A stretch of DNA of 6,939 nucleotides from Acetofilamentum sp. (GTDB taxonomy: Bacteria; Bacteroidota; Bacteroidia; Bacteroidales; JAFGUD01), in assembly GCA_020722645.1 (NCBI GenBank), contig DYKL01000190.1, positions 1-6,939 on the forward strand, written 5' to 3'. The notes beneath the pieces were generated by a model. The model made no database searches. It saw only the letters and a list, made by a program, of their open reading frames with translations, and was not told where the DNA came from. The position numbers and the translations under genes are program-made. Shown piece by piece: positions 1-6,347 of the stretch (within the stretch, counting starts at the first letter, position 1; each line of letters starts with the position of its first letter).

Positions 1-72
1 CAGCAGCAAAGCCCTGTAAATCCACGCTTTTTAAAAGTAAGTTCCGATAAAAAAAAAACGAAATTTGTGTAA
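1..72 (+). CDS. Possible 3' end of an unidentified gene (partial)
   Basis: Frame 1 is open from the window edge for 23 codons and ends in TAA at 70-72. The tail includes SPVNPRFLKV and ends in the lysine-rich DKKKTKFV, which is plausible for the C-terminus of a soluble protein. I do not recognise a family and the stretch is too short to assign a function. An alternative is a minus-strand frame from ATG at 88-86, open to the left edge (MSSYKFTQISFFFYRN...), which looks less protein-like because of its phenylalanine run opposite a poly-A tract. If the plus-strand reading is right, this gene converges on ligA. Confidence is low. Confidence 0.33.
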   Translation, partial: QQQSPVNPRFLKVSSDKKKTKFV

Positions 73-115
73 ATTTGTAACTGCTCATGACTTAAACATG
101 CAACTAACTAATAAC

Positions 116-133
116 CAACTATTTAAAAAGTTG
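116..133. repeat. Near-palindrome CAACT...AGTTG
   Basis: CAACT (116-120) pairs with AGTTG (129-133) around an inner TTTAAA, giving an 18-bp near-palindrome interrupted by one A-A mismatch on each side of the centre. No T-run follows on either strand, so it is not a convincing intrinsic terminator. It lies just before the first 38-bp direct repeat. Confidence 0.4.
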
Positions 134-137
134 TCAT

Positions 138-175
138 AGGTACCACGAGGAACGAAGTGGGAAGCAATCCCTAAC
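138..175 (+). repeat. 38-bp direct repeat, copy 1, with GAGGNACGAA hairpin
   Basis: This is identical base for base to 211-248. It begins AGGTACCACGAGG and ends GCAATCCCTAAC. Its core is a hairpin: arm CCAC (143-146), loop GAGGAACGAA (147-156), arm GTGG (157-160). A second, mutually exclusive hairpin GGGA/TCCC (159-162 and 168-171) overlaps the right arm. The loop is shared with the elements at 274-293 and 4887-4904, so this is one member of a dispersed family. The sequence immediately 5' is GTCAT, which also precedes the core of the copy near 4884. Confidence 0.85.
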
Positions 176-210
176 GCCATAATTTATTTTATATTTTTAT
201 GTTTGTTTTT

Positions 211-248
211 AGGTACCACGAGGAACGAAGTGGGAAGCAATCCCTAAC
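211..248 (+). repeat. 38-bp direct repeat, copy 2, with GAGGNACGAA hairpin
   Basis: An exact second copy of 138-175, starting 73 bp further on. Arms CCAC (216-219) and GTGG (230-233) flank loop 220-229. The flanks differ from copy 1 (a T-run on the left, TCGTT on the right), so the 38 bp is a defined unit and not part of a longer duplication. The end of the repeat plus the next bases form a small inverted repeat, CTAAC-TC-GTTAG (244-255). Confidence 0.85.
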
Positions 249-273
249 TCGTTAGAACCTGTTATTCTTATAG

Positions 274-293
274 ACTGCTTCGTGCCTCGCAGT
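274..293 (-). repeat. Dispersed GAGGNACGAA hairpin, inverted copy
   Basis: Read on the minus strand this is ACTGC, loop GAGGCACGAA, GCAGT: a perfect 5-bp stem (plus-strand arms 274-278 and 289-293) around the same 10-nt loop found at 147-156, 220-229 and 4891-4900. The minus-strand 5' flank CGTT matches the CGTC before the copy at 4882. It is in opposite orientation to the other three copies. Confidence 0.75.
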
Positions 294-316
294 AACGCAA
301 AGCGTATTATTGGACT

Positions 317-329
317 TTGCCTCTGGCAA
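317..329. repeat. Small hairpin TTGCC-TCT-GGCAA
   Basis: A perfect 5-bp stem, TTGCC (317-321) with GGCAA (325-329), around a 3-nt loop. It lies downstream of ligA but lacks a following U-run in the ligA reading direction, so I do not call it a terminator. Its role is unknown. Confidence 0.35.
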
Positions 330-433
330 GTGCCTGACCTGAAAGGATTTAAACCTGCTAGTAATATTTCAATTTTTTAATGTATGAATAAAAAAATCAG
401 TTTCACAACCCTAATAAAATCAATCAATTATGC

Positions 434-2437
434 TTATTCTATCATTTTCAAAAAATCTTGTTCGTTAATAACAGGAATTTTAAATTCTTCGGCTTTTTTG
501 AGTTTTGAACTTCCGGCTTTATCACCGGCTACGATATAATCGGTTTTTGCACTTACAGATGAAACTAATTTACCGCCGAATTTTTCAACCATATTTTCAA
601 GTTCTTTCCTGCGTTCGGGTGTCCCGAAATTACCTGTTACAACAAAACTTTTACCGTTTAACTTATTTATAACTTGCTCATTAACAATTGTTTCAAATTG
701 TAAACCTTTTTCTTTAAGTCTTTTCAAAATTTCAATATTCGGTGGGTCAGAAAAAAAGTTTTTAATTGATATTGCAATTTTTTCACCAACATCGTTAATT
801 TCTGTTAATTCATCTATTGTTGCGTTTGCAAGATTATCTATATTTTTGAAATGACGAACTAATAATTTAGCTATACTTTCGCCTACATTTCTGATTCCAA
901 GGGCATAAAGTACCTTTTCAAAGGGTGTGTTAACTGATTTTTTAATGCTGTCTATGAGATTTTCGGCTGATTTCTTAGCAAAACGCTCCAATTTTACTAT
1001 ATCTTCAAATTTTAAGTCATATAAATCGGCTGAATTCTTTATTAATCCTTGATTGAATAACAAATCAACGGTTGCTTCGCCGGCAACTATGTTCATTGCT
1101 TTGCGTGAAATAAAATGTTCAATTTTACCTTTAATCTGTGGGTTACAGCCGTTTTCGTTAGGGCAAAAATAGTTGGCTTCGGATTCGTTTCTGACCAATT
1201 TAGTACCGCATTCGGGACAAAATTCAGGAAAAATAACTTTTTCGGCATTTGTATCTCTTGATTCTTTGTCAATTCCAACTACTTGTGGAATAATTTCGCC
1301 TGCTTTTTCAACAAAAACGTAATCACCGTAATATAAATCCAATGATTTGATGTAATCGGCATTATGAAGCGTTGAGCGTCTGACTGTCGTACCGGCAAGT
1401 TTGACCGGTTCAAGGTTAGCAACAGGTGTAATAGCACCGGTTCTTCCTACCTGAAAATCAACCGATAGAAGCTTAGTTTTAGCTCTTTGTGCTTTAAATT
1501 TATACGCAATTGCCCATCTTGGTGTTTTTGCTGTTTCTCCCAGCATTTTCTGTTGTTTTACAGAGTCTATTTTGATTACAACTCCGTCAATATCGTATTC
1601 AAGTTTATCACGTTGGTTTTCCCAGTATTCGAGATATTCAAAAACAGAATTTATATTGTTTGTCTTTATGGTTTTATCTGAAATCTTAAAGCCCCATTTC
1701 TTGCAGAGTAATAAGTTATCAAAGTGTGAATCTGTCGGAAGTTTATCAGTTGCAAGATAATAAAGATAGCAGTCAAGTTTTCTTCTGGCAACTTCTGCAG
1801 AATTTAACAACTTTAAAGAGCCTGCAGCGGCGTTTCTGGGATTTGCAAATTCAGGTTTCCCTTCTTGTCGTCTGATATTATTTTGTTTGTCAAAAGCACT
1901 ATGAGGCATAAAAATTTCTCCGCGTATTTCAAAAAGTTCCGGATAGTCGTCTTTGCGTAGAATCAGAGGAATACTTTTGATTGTTTTTACATTCTCTGTA
2001 ACAACATCACCTTTTGTGCCGTCTCCCCTTGTTACGGCTCTGATAAGTTTTCCGTTTTGGTATGTCAGACTGATAGAAGCTCCGTCAAATTTTAGTTCAC
2101 AAACATAATCGTAATCATTGCCTAAAACTTTCTTAATTCTCTGGTCAAATTCCATAAAATCTTCTTTCGAGTACGTATTGCCAAGCGAAAGCATTGTAAA
2201 TTTATGTTCAGCCTCTTCAAATTGCTGATTTCTGTCATCACCAATTCTGACCGAAGGTGAACTTTCGTCAAAAAATTCAGGAAAATCTTTTTCAAGTTTC
2301 AACAATTCATTCACCATCATATCATACTCATAATCAGAAATCTTTGGTTCTGAAAGCACATAATAATAATAGTTATGTTCATTTATTTGATTTCTTAGTT
2401 GCTCTATACGTATTTTGGCATTTTGTTTGCTTTCCAT
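434..2437 (-). CDS. ligA: NAD-dependent DNA ligase LigA
   Basis: Seals 3'-OH/5'-phosphate nicks in duplex DNA using NAD+, joining Okazaki fragments and completing repair in the cytoplasm. The 667-residue chain has full family length and order. Domain Ia carries HNYYYYV and SDYEYD. The adenylation domain has the catalytic lysine in ELKFDG (K116), RGDG (137-140), EIRGE (170-174), IDGVVIK and TPRWAIAYKF (K313). An OB fold follows, then a four-cysteine zinc site (C407, C410, C425, C431), helix-hairpin-helix repeats, and a C-terminal BRCT domain (about 591-667, VVTGNF...). I chose ATG at 2437. The frame extends to a TTG at 2458, but ATG puts the catalytic residues at the usual numbering and the N-terminus (MESKQNAKIRIEQLR) is typical. 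Oddity: the motif usually reading MNI(D/E)GLGE is MNIVAGE, one residue shorter. It is transcribed away from the other genes. Confidence 0.97.
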   Translation of the reverse strand: MESKQNAKIRIEQLRNQINEHNYYYYVLSEPKISDYEYDMMVNELLKLEKDFPEFFDESSPSVRIGDDRNQQFEEAEHKFTMLSLGNTYSKEDFMEFDQRIKKVLGNDYDYVCELKFDGASISLTYQNGKLIRAVTRGDGTKGDVVTENVKTIKSIPLILRKDDYPELFEIRGEIFMPHSAFDKQNNIRRQEGKPEFANPRNAAAGSLKLLNSAEVARRKLDCYLYYLATDKLPTDSHFDNLLLCKKWGFKISDKTIKTNNINSVFEYLEYWENQRDKLEYDIDGVVIKIDSVKQQKMLGETAKTPRWAIAYKFKAQRAKTKLLSVDFQVGRTGAITPVANLEPVKLAGTTVRRSTLHNADYIKSLDLYYGDYVFVEKAGEIIPQVVGIDKESRDTNAEKVIFPEFCPECGTKLVRNESEANYFCPNENGCNPQIKGKIEHFISRKAMNIVAGEATVDLLFNQGLIKNSADLYDLKFEDIVKLERFAKKSAENLIDSIKKSVNTPFEKVLYALGIRNVGESIAKLLVRHFKNIDNLANATIDELTEINDVGEKIAISIKNFFSDPPNIEILKRLKEKGLQFETIVNEQVINKLNGKSFVVTGNFGTPERRKELENMVEKFGGKLVSSVSAKTDYIVAGDKAGSSKLKKAEEFKIPVINEQDFLKMIE

Positions 2438-2571
2438 AATTTTAAAAATTTTCTTCAAAAATAGATATATTATTCAAATCTTTTTTGTTTTTTTGTAAGA
2501 CAATTTTTTTATTACAAATAAAATTAATAATTTAGGCGATTTAAAACTGTCTGTTAATTAAAAAATAATCA
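2438..2571. promoter_or_regulatory. Divergent intergenic region, ligA / SiaB-SiaB-SiaC gene
   Basis: These 134 bp separate two genes transcribed outward, so both promoters should lie here. The region is extremely A/T-rich with T-runs near 2481-2494. On the plus strand TAATTTAG at 2528-2535 differs from the Bacteroidota -7 consensus TAnnTTTG at one position, and no good -33 TTG is spaced correctly. The ligA side has the better -7 match (separate entry). I see no operator-like palindrome or riboswitch. Confidence 0.5.
2456..2463 (-). promoter_or_regulatory. Candidate -7 element for ligA
   Basis: On the minus strand this reads TATTTTTG, matching the Bacteroidota sigma-70 -7 consensus TAnnTTTG, 18 bp before the ATG at 2437. 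No TTG sits at the expected 19-21 bp further upstream, so the call is weak. If real, transcription would start after the TTG at 2456-2458 and exclude that codon as the start. Confidence 0.25.
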
Positions 2572-4089
2572 ATGAATAACGACTGGATTCAGGATAACAA
2601 AATATCTGTTTACGAAATGTTTGACCTTTTAAATGAAGAGAAGGTAGAATATATTTACAGGGGAAAATTTGATTCTAAGATAACAGACGGAATTTTATCT
2701 TTGGCAGAAATAAATTTGGACGGTGAAGATTCATTAAAAATCAAAAAAAGAGTTTATTTTATCTTGGTCGAAGGTTTGCAGAATATTACAAGACATCAGG
2801 AACACAGCGAAGATTTTGAAGAGTATAATGAAGGTTTTTTGGTTATTCAGCGAAAAGATACAGAATTTGCAATTACTACCGGAAATTTAATCCAAAACAC
2901 AACTATTGAAGATTTACAATCGAAACTTGAAAATATTAATAAATTATCAAAAGATGATTTAAAAAAATATTATCGTCAGATTCTTGATAATGAAACTTTT
3001 TCGCAAAAAGGCGGTGCCGGTTTGGGACTTATTGAAATTGCCAGAAAATCAGGCAATAAGATAGCTTACGATTTTCAGAAGATTTCTGAGGTTCATTCGT
3101 ATTTTTATATGCAAACAAAAATTTCCTTTGTTTCAGATGAACCTGACTACGAAGTACAATCGCTCGCCAATATGAAAATTATTCATAAATTTTTTACAGA
3201 GCAGGATATTTTATTAAACGTTACCGGTATTTTTAATCACGAAAAACTTATTTATTTACTTTCGATTCTTGAATCTCACATGAGCAAACAAGTTGTGCTG
3301 AAAAACAAAATGTTCAGCATAATGATTGAATTGATGCAAAATGTTGTAAAACATGGCGATGAAATTGAAATAAACAATGTTTCAGGAAAACACTCCGTCT
3401 TTTTTATTACTTCAAATAAAGAAAAAATATCTCTGAATTCAGGTAATTTTATCAGTAATAAAAAGGTTCCTAAACTTAAAAAGCACATTGATAGAATAAA
3501 TAAAATGTCGCAAAACGAATTAAATAAATTTCATTTTGATACACTTGTTAATTACAAAACCGAAAAAGATATTGCTTATGGATTAGGGCTTCTTGATATG
3601 AGAATCAAATCCAGAAATCGAATATATTACGATTTTCAGAAACTTGACGAAAACCATTCTTTTTTTTCAATAAGAATTTTGTTGAAGTACGAAGAACAAA
3701 GAGAAAGAAATTTAACTTACACTGCTACCGAATCAACACCATATATTAATTTAGACGAAAAAAACGGTCAATTTATAATGTGCGGTAATTCTTATCCTGA
3801 AAGTGCCAGCAAATTTTATAAACCTGTTTTATCATGGCTGAAAAAATATTCATTAAATCCAAGACTTTTCACACTTTTTGAATTCAAATTTCATTTTTTA
3901 AGCACCGGTTCAAAAAAAGAACTTATAAAATTATTCAATATTATCGAACAAATAGCTCAAACAAGTGCTGTTGTTGTGCGTTGGCACTATCCTCTCAATG
4001 ACGAAGATGCTTTCAATTTCGCTCTTGATTTTTCAAAACTCTTTAATATCGACTTCAATTTAGTTGAATTTAATGAGATGGATTGTTGA
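2572..4089 (+). CDS. SiaB-SiaB-SiaC fusion: tandem DUF6272 kinase domains plus DUF1987 phosphoacceptor
   Basis: Three domains are readable. SiaB-type GHKL kinase domain 1 (about 10-187) has an N-box with E67, N71, H75 (EGLQNITRH) and a canonical glycine box GGAGLGLIEIARKSG (147-161). Domain 2 (about 197-372) is a diverged duplicate: the N-box is kept (E253, N257, H261 in ELMQNVVKHG) but the glycine box is reduced to IAYGLGLLD (334-342). Both share GN(L/F)I, INK(L/M)S and YDFQK. The SiaC-like domain (about 381-500) has TATESTPYINLD, CGNSYPES, FHFLSTGSKKE and RWHYPLNDEDAF. T445 aligns with the threonine that SiaB phosphorylates in Pseudomonas aeruginosa SiaC (Thr68). In that family SiaB kinase, SiaA PP2C phosphatase and SiaC form a partner switch; usually they are separate proteins. 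There is no signal peptide or membrane segment, so it is cytoplasmic. The output partner is unknown. The nucleotidyltransferase gene starts 15 bp downstream. Confidence 0.85.
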   Translation: MNNDWIQDNKISVYEMFDLLNEEKVEYIYRGKFDSKITDGILSLAEINLDGEDSLKIKKRVYFILVEGLQNITRHQEHSEDFEEYNEGFLVIQRKDTEFAITTGNLIQNTTIEDLQSKLENINKLSKDDLKKYYRQILDNETFSQKGGAGLGLIEIARKSGNKIAYDFQKISEVHSYFYMQTKISFVSDEPDYEVQSLANMKIIHKFFTEQDILLNVTGIFNHEKLIYLLSILESHMSKQVVLKNKMFSIMIELMQNVVKHGDEIEINNVSGKHSVFFITSNKEKISLNSGNFISNKKVPKLKKHIDRINKMSQNELNKFHFDTLVNYKTEKDIAYGLGLLDMRIKSRNRIYYDFQKLDENHSFFSIRILLKYEEQRERNLTYTATESTPYINLDEKNGQFIMCGNSYPESASKFYKPVLSWLKKYSLNPRLFTLFEFKFHFLSTGSKKELIKLFNIIEQIAQTSAVVVRWHYPLNDEDAFNFALDFSKLFNIDFNLVEFNEMDC

Positions 4090-4104
4090 ATTTAATTTTA
4101 ATTT

Positions 4105-4803
4105 ATGAAAGCAATGATTTTTGCTGCCGGTCTTGGTACAAGATTAAAACTTTTAACCAATAATATACCTAAAGCATTAGTTCCATACAAAAATAAACCT
4201 TTATTGCAAATTGTAATTGAACACGTTTCAAAATTCGGTTTTGATGACATTATTATTAATGTGCATCATTTTGCCGATAAAGTAATTAAATTTTTAGATG
4301 ATAATGACAATTTTAATTTAAAAATATCTATTTCCGATGAATCTGATTTACTCTTGGAAACAGGTGGCGGTTTATTCAAAGCCAAAGATTTTTTTGACGA
4401 CAACCCTTTTTTGGTTTACAATGTTGATATTCTTTCAACAATAAATTTAAAAAATCTTTACAACTATCATATTGAAAATAAGTCATTTGTAACCTTAGCC
4501 GTTCAGAACAGAAATTCTGACAAAAAATTATATTTCAACGACAACAAAGAACTGTGTTTCTGGAAAAACGAAAAAACCGGCAAGATTAAACCAGCAAAAA
4601 AATGTCTTTCAATCCCAAAACCTTTTGCATTTAGCGGAATTCATATAATTAATCCAAAAATTTTTAATTATATGCAATCGGGAGTTTATTCTATTATTGA
4701 CACTTATTTAAAAGTGGCAAAAAAAGAGAAAATTATTTACTTTGACCATTCAAATGATGAATGGAAAGATATGGGTAAACCTGAAAATTTTGAAACTTCA
4801 TAA
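4105..4803 (+). CDS. MurU-like sugar-1-phosphate nucleotidyltransferase
   Basis: A cytoplasmic GT-A-fold NTP_transferase that couples an NTP to a sugar 1-phosphate, releasing pyrophosphate. The 232 residues show the signature GLGTRLKLLTNNIPKALVP (9-27), with the phosphate-binding glycines, R13 and K23. Also visible are LLETGGGLFKA (83-93), the metal aspartate D108 in YNVDIL, FSGIHII (176-182) and the second metal aspartate D222 in KDMGKPENF. Length and the ETGGG segment resemble MurU (UTP:MurNAc-1-phosphate uridylyltransferase of the cell-wall recycling route). Sequence alone does not exclude a mannose- or glucose-1-phosphate enzyme, and no AmgK kinase is in the window. Oddities: the usual RLKPLT proline is leucine (L16), and the chain ends soon after KPENF, directly before repeat DNA. 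The 15-bp gap to the preceding gene suggests one transcript. Confidence 0.85.
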   Translation: MKAMIFAAGLGTRLKLLTNNIPKALVPYKNKPLLQIVIEHVSKFGFDDIIINVHHFADKVIKFLDDNDNFNLKISISDESDLLLETGGGLFKAKDFFDDNPFLVYNVDILSTINLKNLYNYHIENKSFVTLAVQNRNSDKKLYFNDNKELCFWKNEKTGKIKPAKKCLSIPKPFAFSGIHIINPKIFNYMQSGVYSIIDTYLKVAKKEKIIYFDHSNDEWKDMGKPENFETS

Positions 4804-4809
4804 AGCATG

Positions 4810-4820
4810 CCCTGAAAGGG
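4810..4820. repeat. CCCT-GAA-AGGG mini-hairpin
   Basis: A 4-bp stem (4810-4813 with 4817-4820), extendable by a G-T pair, around a GAA loop, 6 bp after the nucleotidyltransferase stop codon. Its core CCTGAAAGG also occurs at 338-346 beside ligA. The following TCCATAAAG is not U-rich, so it is not a standard intrinsic terminator. Confidence 0.45.
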
Positions 4821-4847
4821 TCCATAAAGTCCATAAAGTTTATAAAG
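4821..4847 (+). repeat. 9-bp tandem repeat, three units
   Basis: TCCATAAAG occurs at 4821-4829 and 4830-4838, followed by the variant TTTATAAAG at 4839-4847. Confidence 0.8.
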
Positions 4848-4860
4848 TAATAAATAATGG

Positions 4861-4883
4861 AACAATGAAACAATGAAACAACG
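4861..4883 (+). repeat. 8-bp tandem repeat
   Basis: AACAATGA at 4861-4868 and 4869-4876 is followed by partial AACAACG at 4877-4883, which runs into the hairpin element. The preceding AATAATGG (4853-4860) looks like a degenerate extra unit. Confidence 0.75.
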
Positions 4884-4904
4884 TCATTGCGAGGTACGAA
4901 GCAA
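4882..4904 (+). repeat. Dispersed GAGGNACGAA hairpin
   Basis: CGTCA is followed by arm TTGC (4887-4890), loop GAGGTACGAA (4891-4900) and arm GCAA (4901-4904). The loop is identical, apart from the variable fifth base, to those at 147-156, 220-229 and 279-288 (minus). The arms differ from the other copies yet remain complementary. It resembles the GTCATTGCGAGG...GCAATC type of short interspersed element that I recall from many bacterial genomes. Confidence 0.75.
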
Positions 4905-4953
4905 ATGCAACAATTTAACTCAATAACCTGATAACCCGACAACTAGATAATTT

Positions 4954-5421
4954 ATGAATGAAGAAAAAAACATAATAGGAAGAAAAGACAAAGCGGATTT
5001 TCCTGAACTGAAAATTTTTAATATCGACGTAAAAATAGATACTGGAGCATTCACATCTGCATTTCATTGCTACGATATAGAAGAAATTATTCAGGATAAC
5101 AGAAAAGTTCTCAAATTTCGCCTTCTAGACCCATCACATCCGAAATTTAAAGATAAAGATTATTATGCTGTAAATTATACTCAAAAAAACATTAAAAATA
5201 CTACAGGAATACCTGAATATAGGTACATAATACAAACCAAAATAAGACTATTCGGCAAAGAAATGCCTATTGAAGTGTCATTAGCTCAAAGAGGCGAAAT
5301 GAAATTTCCCGTTTTAATAGGAAGAAAGCTCCTTAACGGTAATTTTATTGTTGATTCTTCCAGACTTAATCTATCATACAGATACAAAAAAAAATTAGCC
5401 GAAATTAAAAGGAAACAATAA
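4954..5421 (+). CDS. rimB: RimK-associated retropepsin-like protease RimB (Zn_protease/COG4067 family)
   Basis: A 155-residue cytoplasmic protein of the family usually annotated as ATP-dependent zinc protease, now regarded as retropepsin-like aspartic proteases. Visible features are IIGRKDKADFPEL near the N-terminus, the catalytic motif KIDTGAFTSAFH with D29, T30, G31, and the C-terminal QRGEMKFPVLIGRKLLNG (112-129), followed by FIVDSS. The length fits the single-domain family, which would act as a dimer to complete the active site. Family members are repeatedly encoded next to rimK. In Pseudomonas, RimB trims glutamates that RimK adds, and that role is the natural inference here. rimK starts 51 bp downstream on the same strand. 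No Shine-Dalgarno is visible before the ATG; the upstream gap is filled by repeats. Confidence 0.9.
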   Translation: MNEEKNIIGRKDKADFPELKIFNIDVKIDTGAFTSAFHCYDIEEIIQDNRKVLKFRLLDPSHPKFKDKDYYAVNYTQKNIKNTTGIPEYRYIIQTKIRLFGKEMPIEVSLAQRGEMKFPVLIGRKLLNGNFIVDSSRLNLSYRYKKKLAEIKRKQ

Positions 5422-5428
5422 ATTAAAT

Positions 5429-5436
5429 TACATTTG
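5429..5436 (+). promoter_or_regulatory. Candidate -7 element before rimK
   Basis: TACATTTG matches the Bacteroidota -7 consensus TAnnTTTG, 36 bp before the rimK ATG in the rimB-rimK gap. There is no TTG at the expected -33 spacing, so rimK may simply be read from upstream together with rimB. Confidence 0.25.
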
Positions 5437-5472
5437 GCAAAATTTTAAAATCAATTATACTAAAAATTTTCA

Positions 5473-6347
5473 ATGAAAATAGTTATTCTTTCAAGGAACT
5501 CAAAATTATATTCAACTAAAAGATTAGTAGAAGCCGGAACAAATCGAGGACACGAAATGCAGGTCATTGACCATCTTAAATGCGATATAATTATCGAAAA
5601 AAGAAAACATCAAATATTTTACAAAGGTGAAAGTTTAAAAAACATTGATGCAATTATACCCAGAATAGGAGCTTCTGTAACTTTTTACGGAACAGCAGTC
5701 GTTAGACAGTTTGAGATGATGAAAGTTTTTTCTGCTGTTGAATCTCAGGCATTGATTCGTTCCCGAGACAAACTAAGAAGTTTACAAATTTTGTCAAAAG
5801 CAGGTCTTGGACTCCCCAAAACAGCATTTACAAACTATTCAAAAGATGTGTCAAGTGTAATTGACCACGTAGGAGGTGCTCCCTGTATTATCAAGCTTTT
5901 GGAAGGAACTCAGGGAGTCGGCGTTGTTTTGGCAGAAACCAGAACAGCAGCAGAATCTGTTTTGGAGGCTTTTCACGGGCTTAAAGCAAGAGCAATTGTT
6001 CAGGAGTTTCTCAGTGAAGCTGGTGGGGCAGACATCAGGGCGTTTGTTGTCGATGGAGTTGTTGTAGGTGCAATGAAAAGACAAGGTAAACCGGGCGAAT
6101 TCCGTTCAAATTTGCATCGCGGAGGCACTGCCGTCAAAGTTGAATTATCCGAACAGGAAGAAAATGCTGCTTTAAAGGCGGCAAAAGCATTATCGCTTGG
6201 CGTTGCAGGTGTCGATATGATTCAAACTTCTACCGGTCCAAAAATTATGGAAGTAAATTCATCTCCAGGACTCGAAGGCATTGAAAAAGCAACCGGTGTG
6301 GACATCGCTTCCAAAATTATCAGGTATATTGAAAGACAGGCGGAGTA

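Larger units (their letters stand above)
73..433. other. Repeat-rich noncoding region downstream of ligA
   Basis: I see no credible gene in these 361 bases. The stretch holds a near-palindrome (116-133), two identical 38-bp direct repeats (138-175 and 211-248), an inverted copy of a related hairpin element (274-293) and a small hairpin (317-329). It also has CCTGAAAGG at 338-346, a 9-mer that recurs inside the hairpin after the nucleotidyltransferase gene (4811-4819). Simple motifs such as AACTAACTAATAACCAACT (about 102-120) resemble the low-complexity text in the 4804-4953 spacer. No U-tract hairpin serving as a ligA terminator is visible. Confidence 0.7.
4804..4953. other. Micro-repeat spacer between the nucleotidyltransferase gene and rimB
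   Basis: This 150-bp gap contains, in order, a CCCT-GAA-AGGG hairpin, three 9-bp tandem units, 8-bp tandem units, one copy of the GAGGNACGAA hairpin, and AATAACCTGATAACCCGACAA-type low-complexity text. There is no gene and no U-tract terminator. Nothing here looks like a strong promoter for rimB. Confidence 0.75.

Noticed and set aside
1..88. Minus-strand gene starting at 88 and leaving the left edge
   Set aside because: The first 29 codons read MSSYKFTQISFFFYRN..., driven by a poly-A tract; the plus-strand tail ending at 72 looks more protein-like, although neither is secure.
138..248. Two-repeat CRISPR or insertion-sequence ends
   Set aside because: There are only two copies in direct orientation with no transposase or cas gene; the shared hairpin loop links them to a dispersed small element instead.
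1487..1760. Short plus-strand frames inside ligA
   Set aside because: They lie antisense to a highly conserved coding region and give cysteine- and phenylalanine-rich text with no recognisable motif.
2438..2458. TTG at 2458 as the ligA start, adding seven residues
   Set aside because: ATG at 2437 fits family length and residue numbering, and the TTG overlaps a candidate -7 element.
4810..4835. Intrinsic terminator after the nucleotidyltransferase gene
   Set aside because: The stem is only 4-5 bp and is followed by TCCATAAAG, not a T-run.
5851..6084. Short frames on both strands overlapping rimK
   Set aside because: They are out of frame with, or antisense to, conserved ATP-grasp motifs and show no family features.
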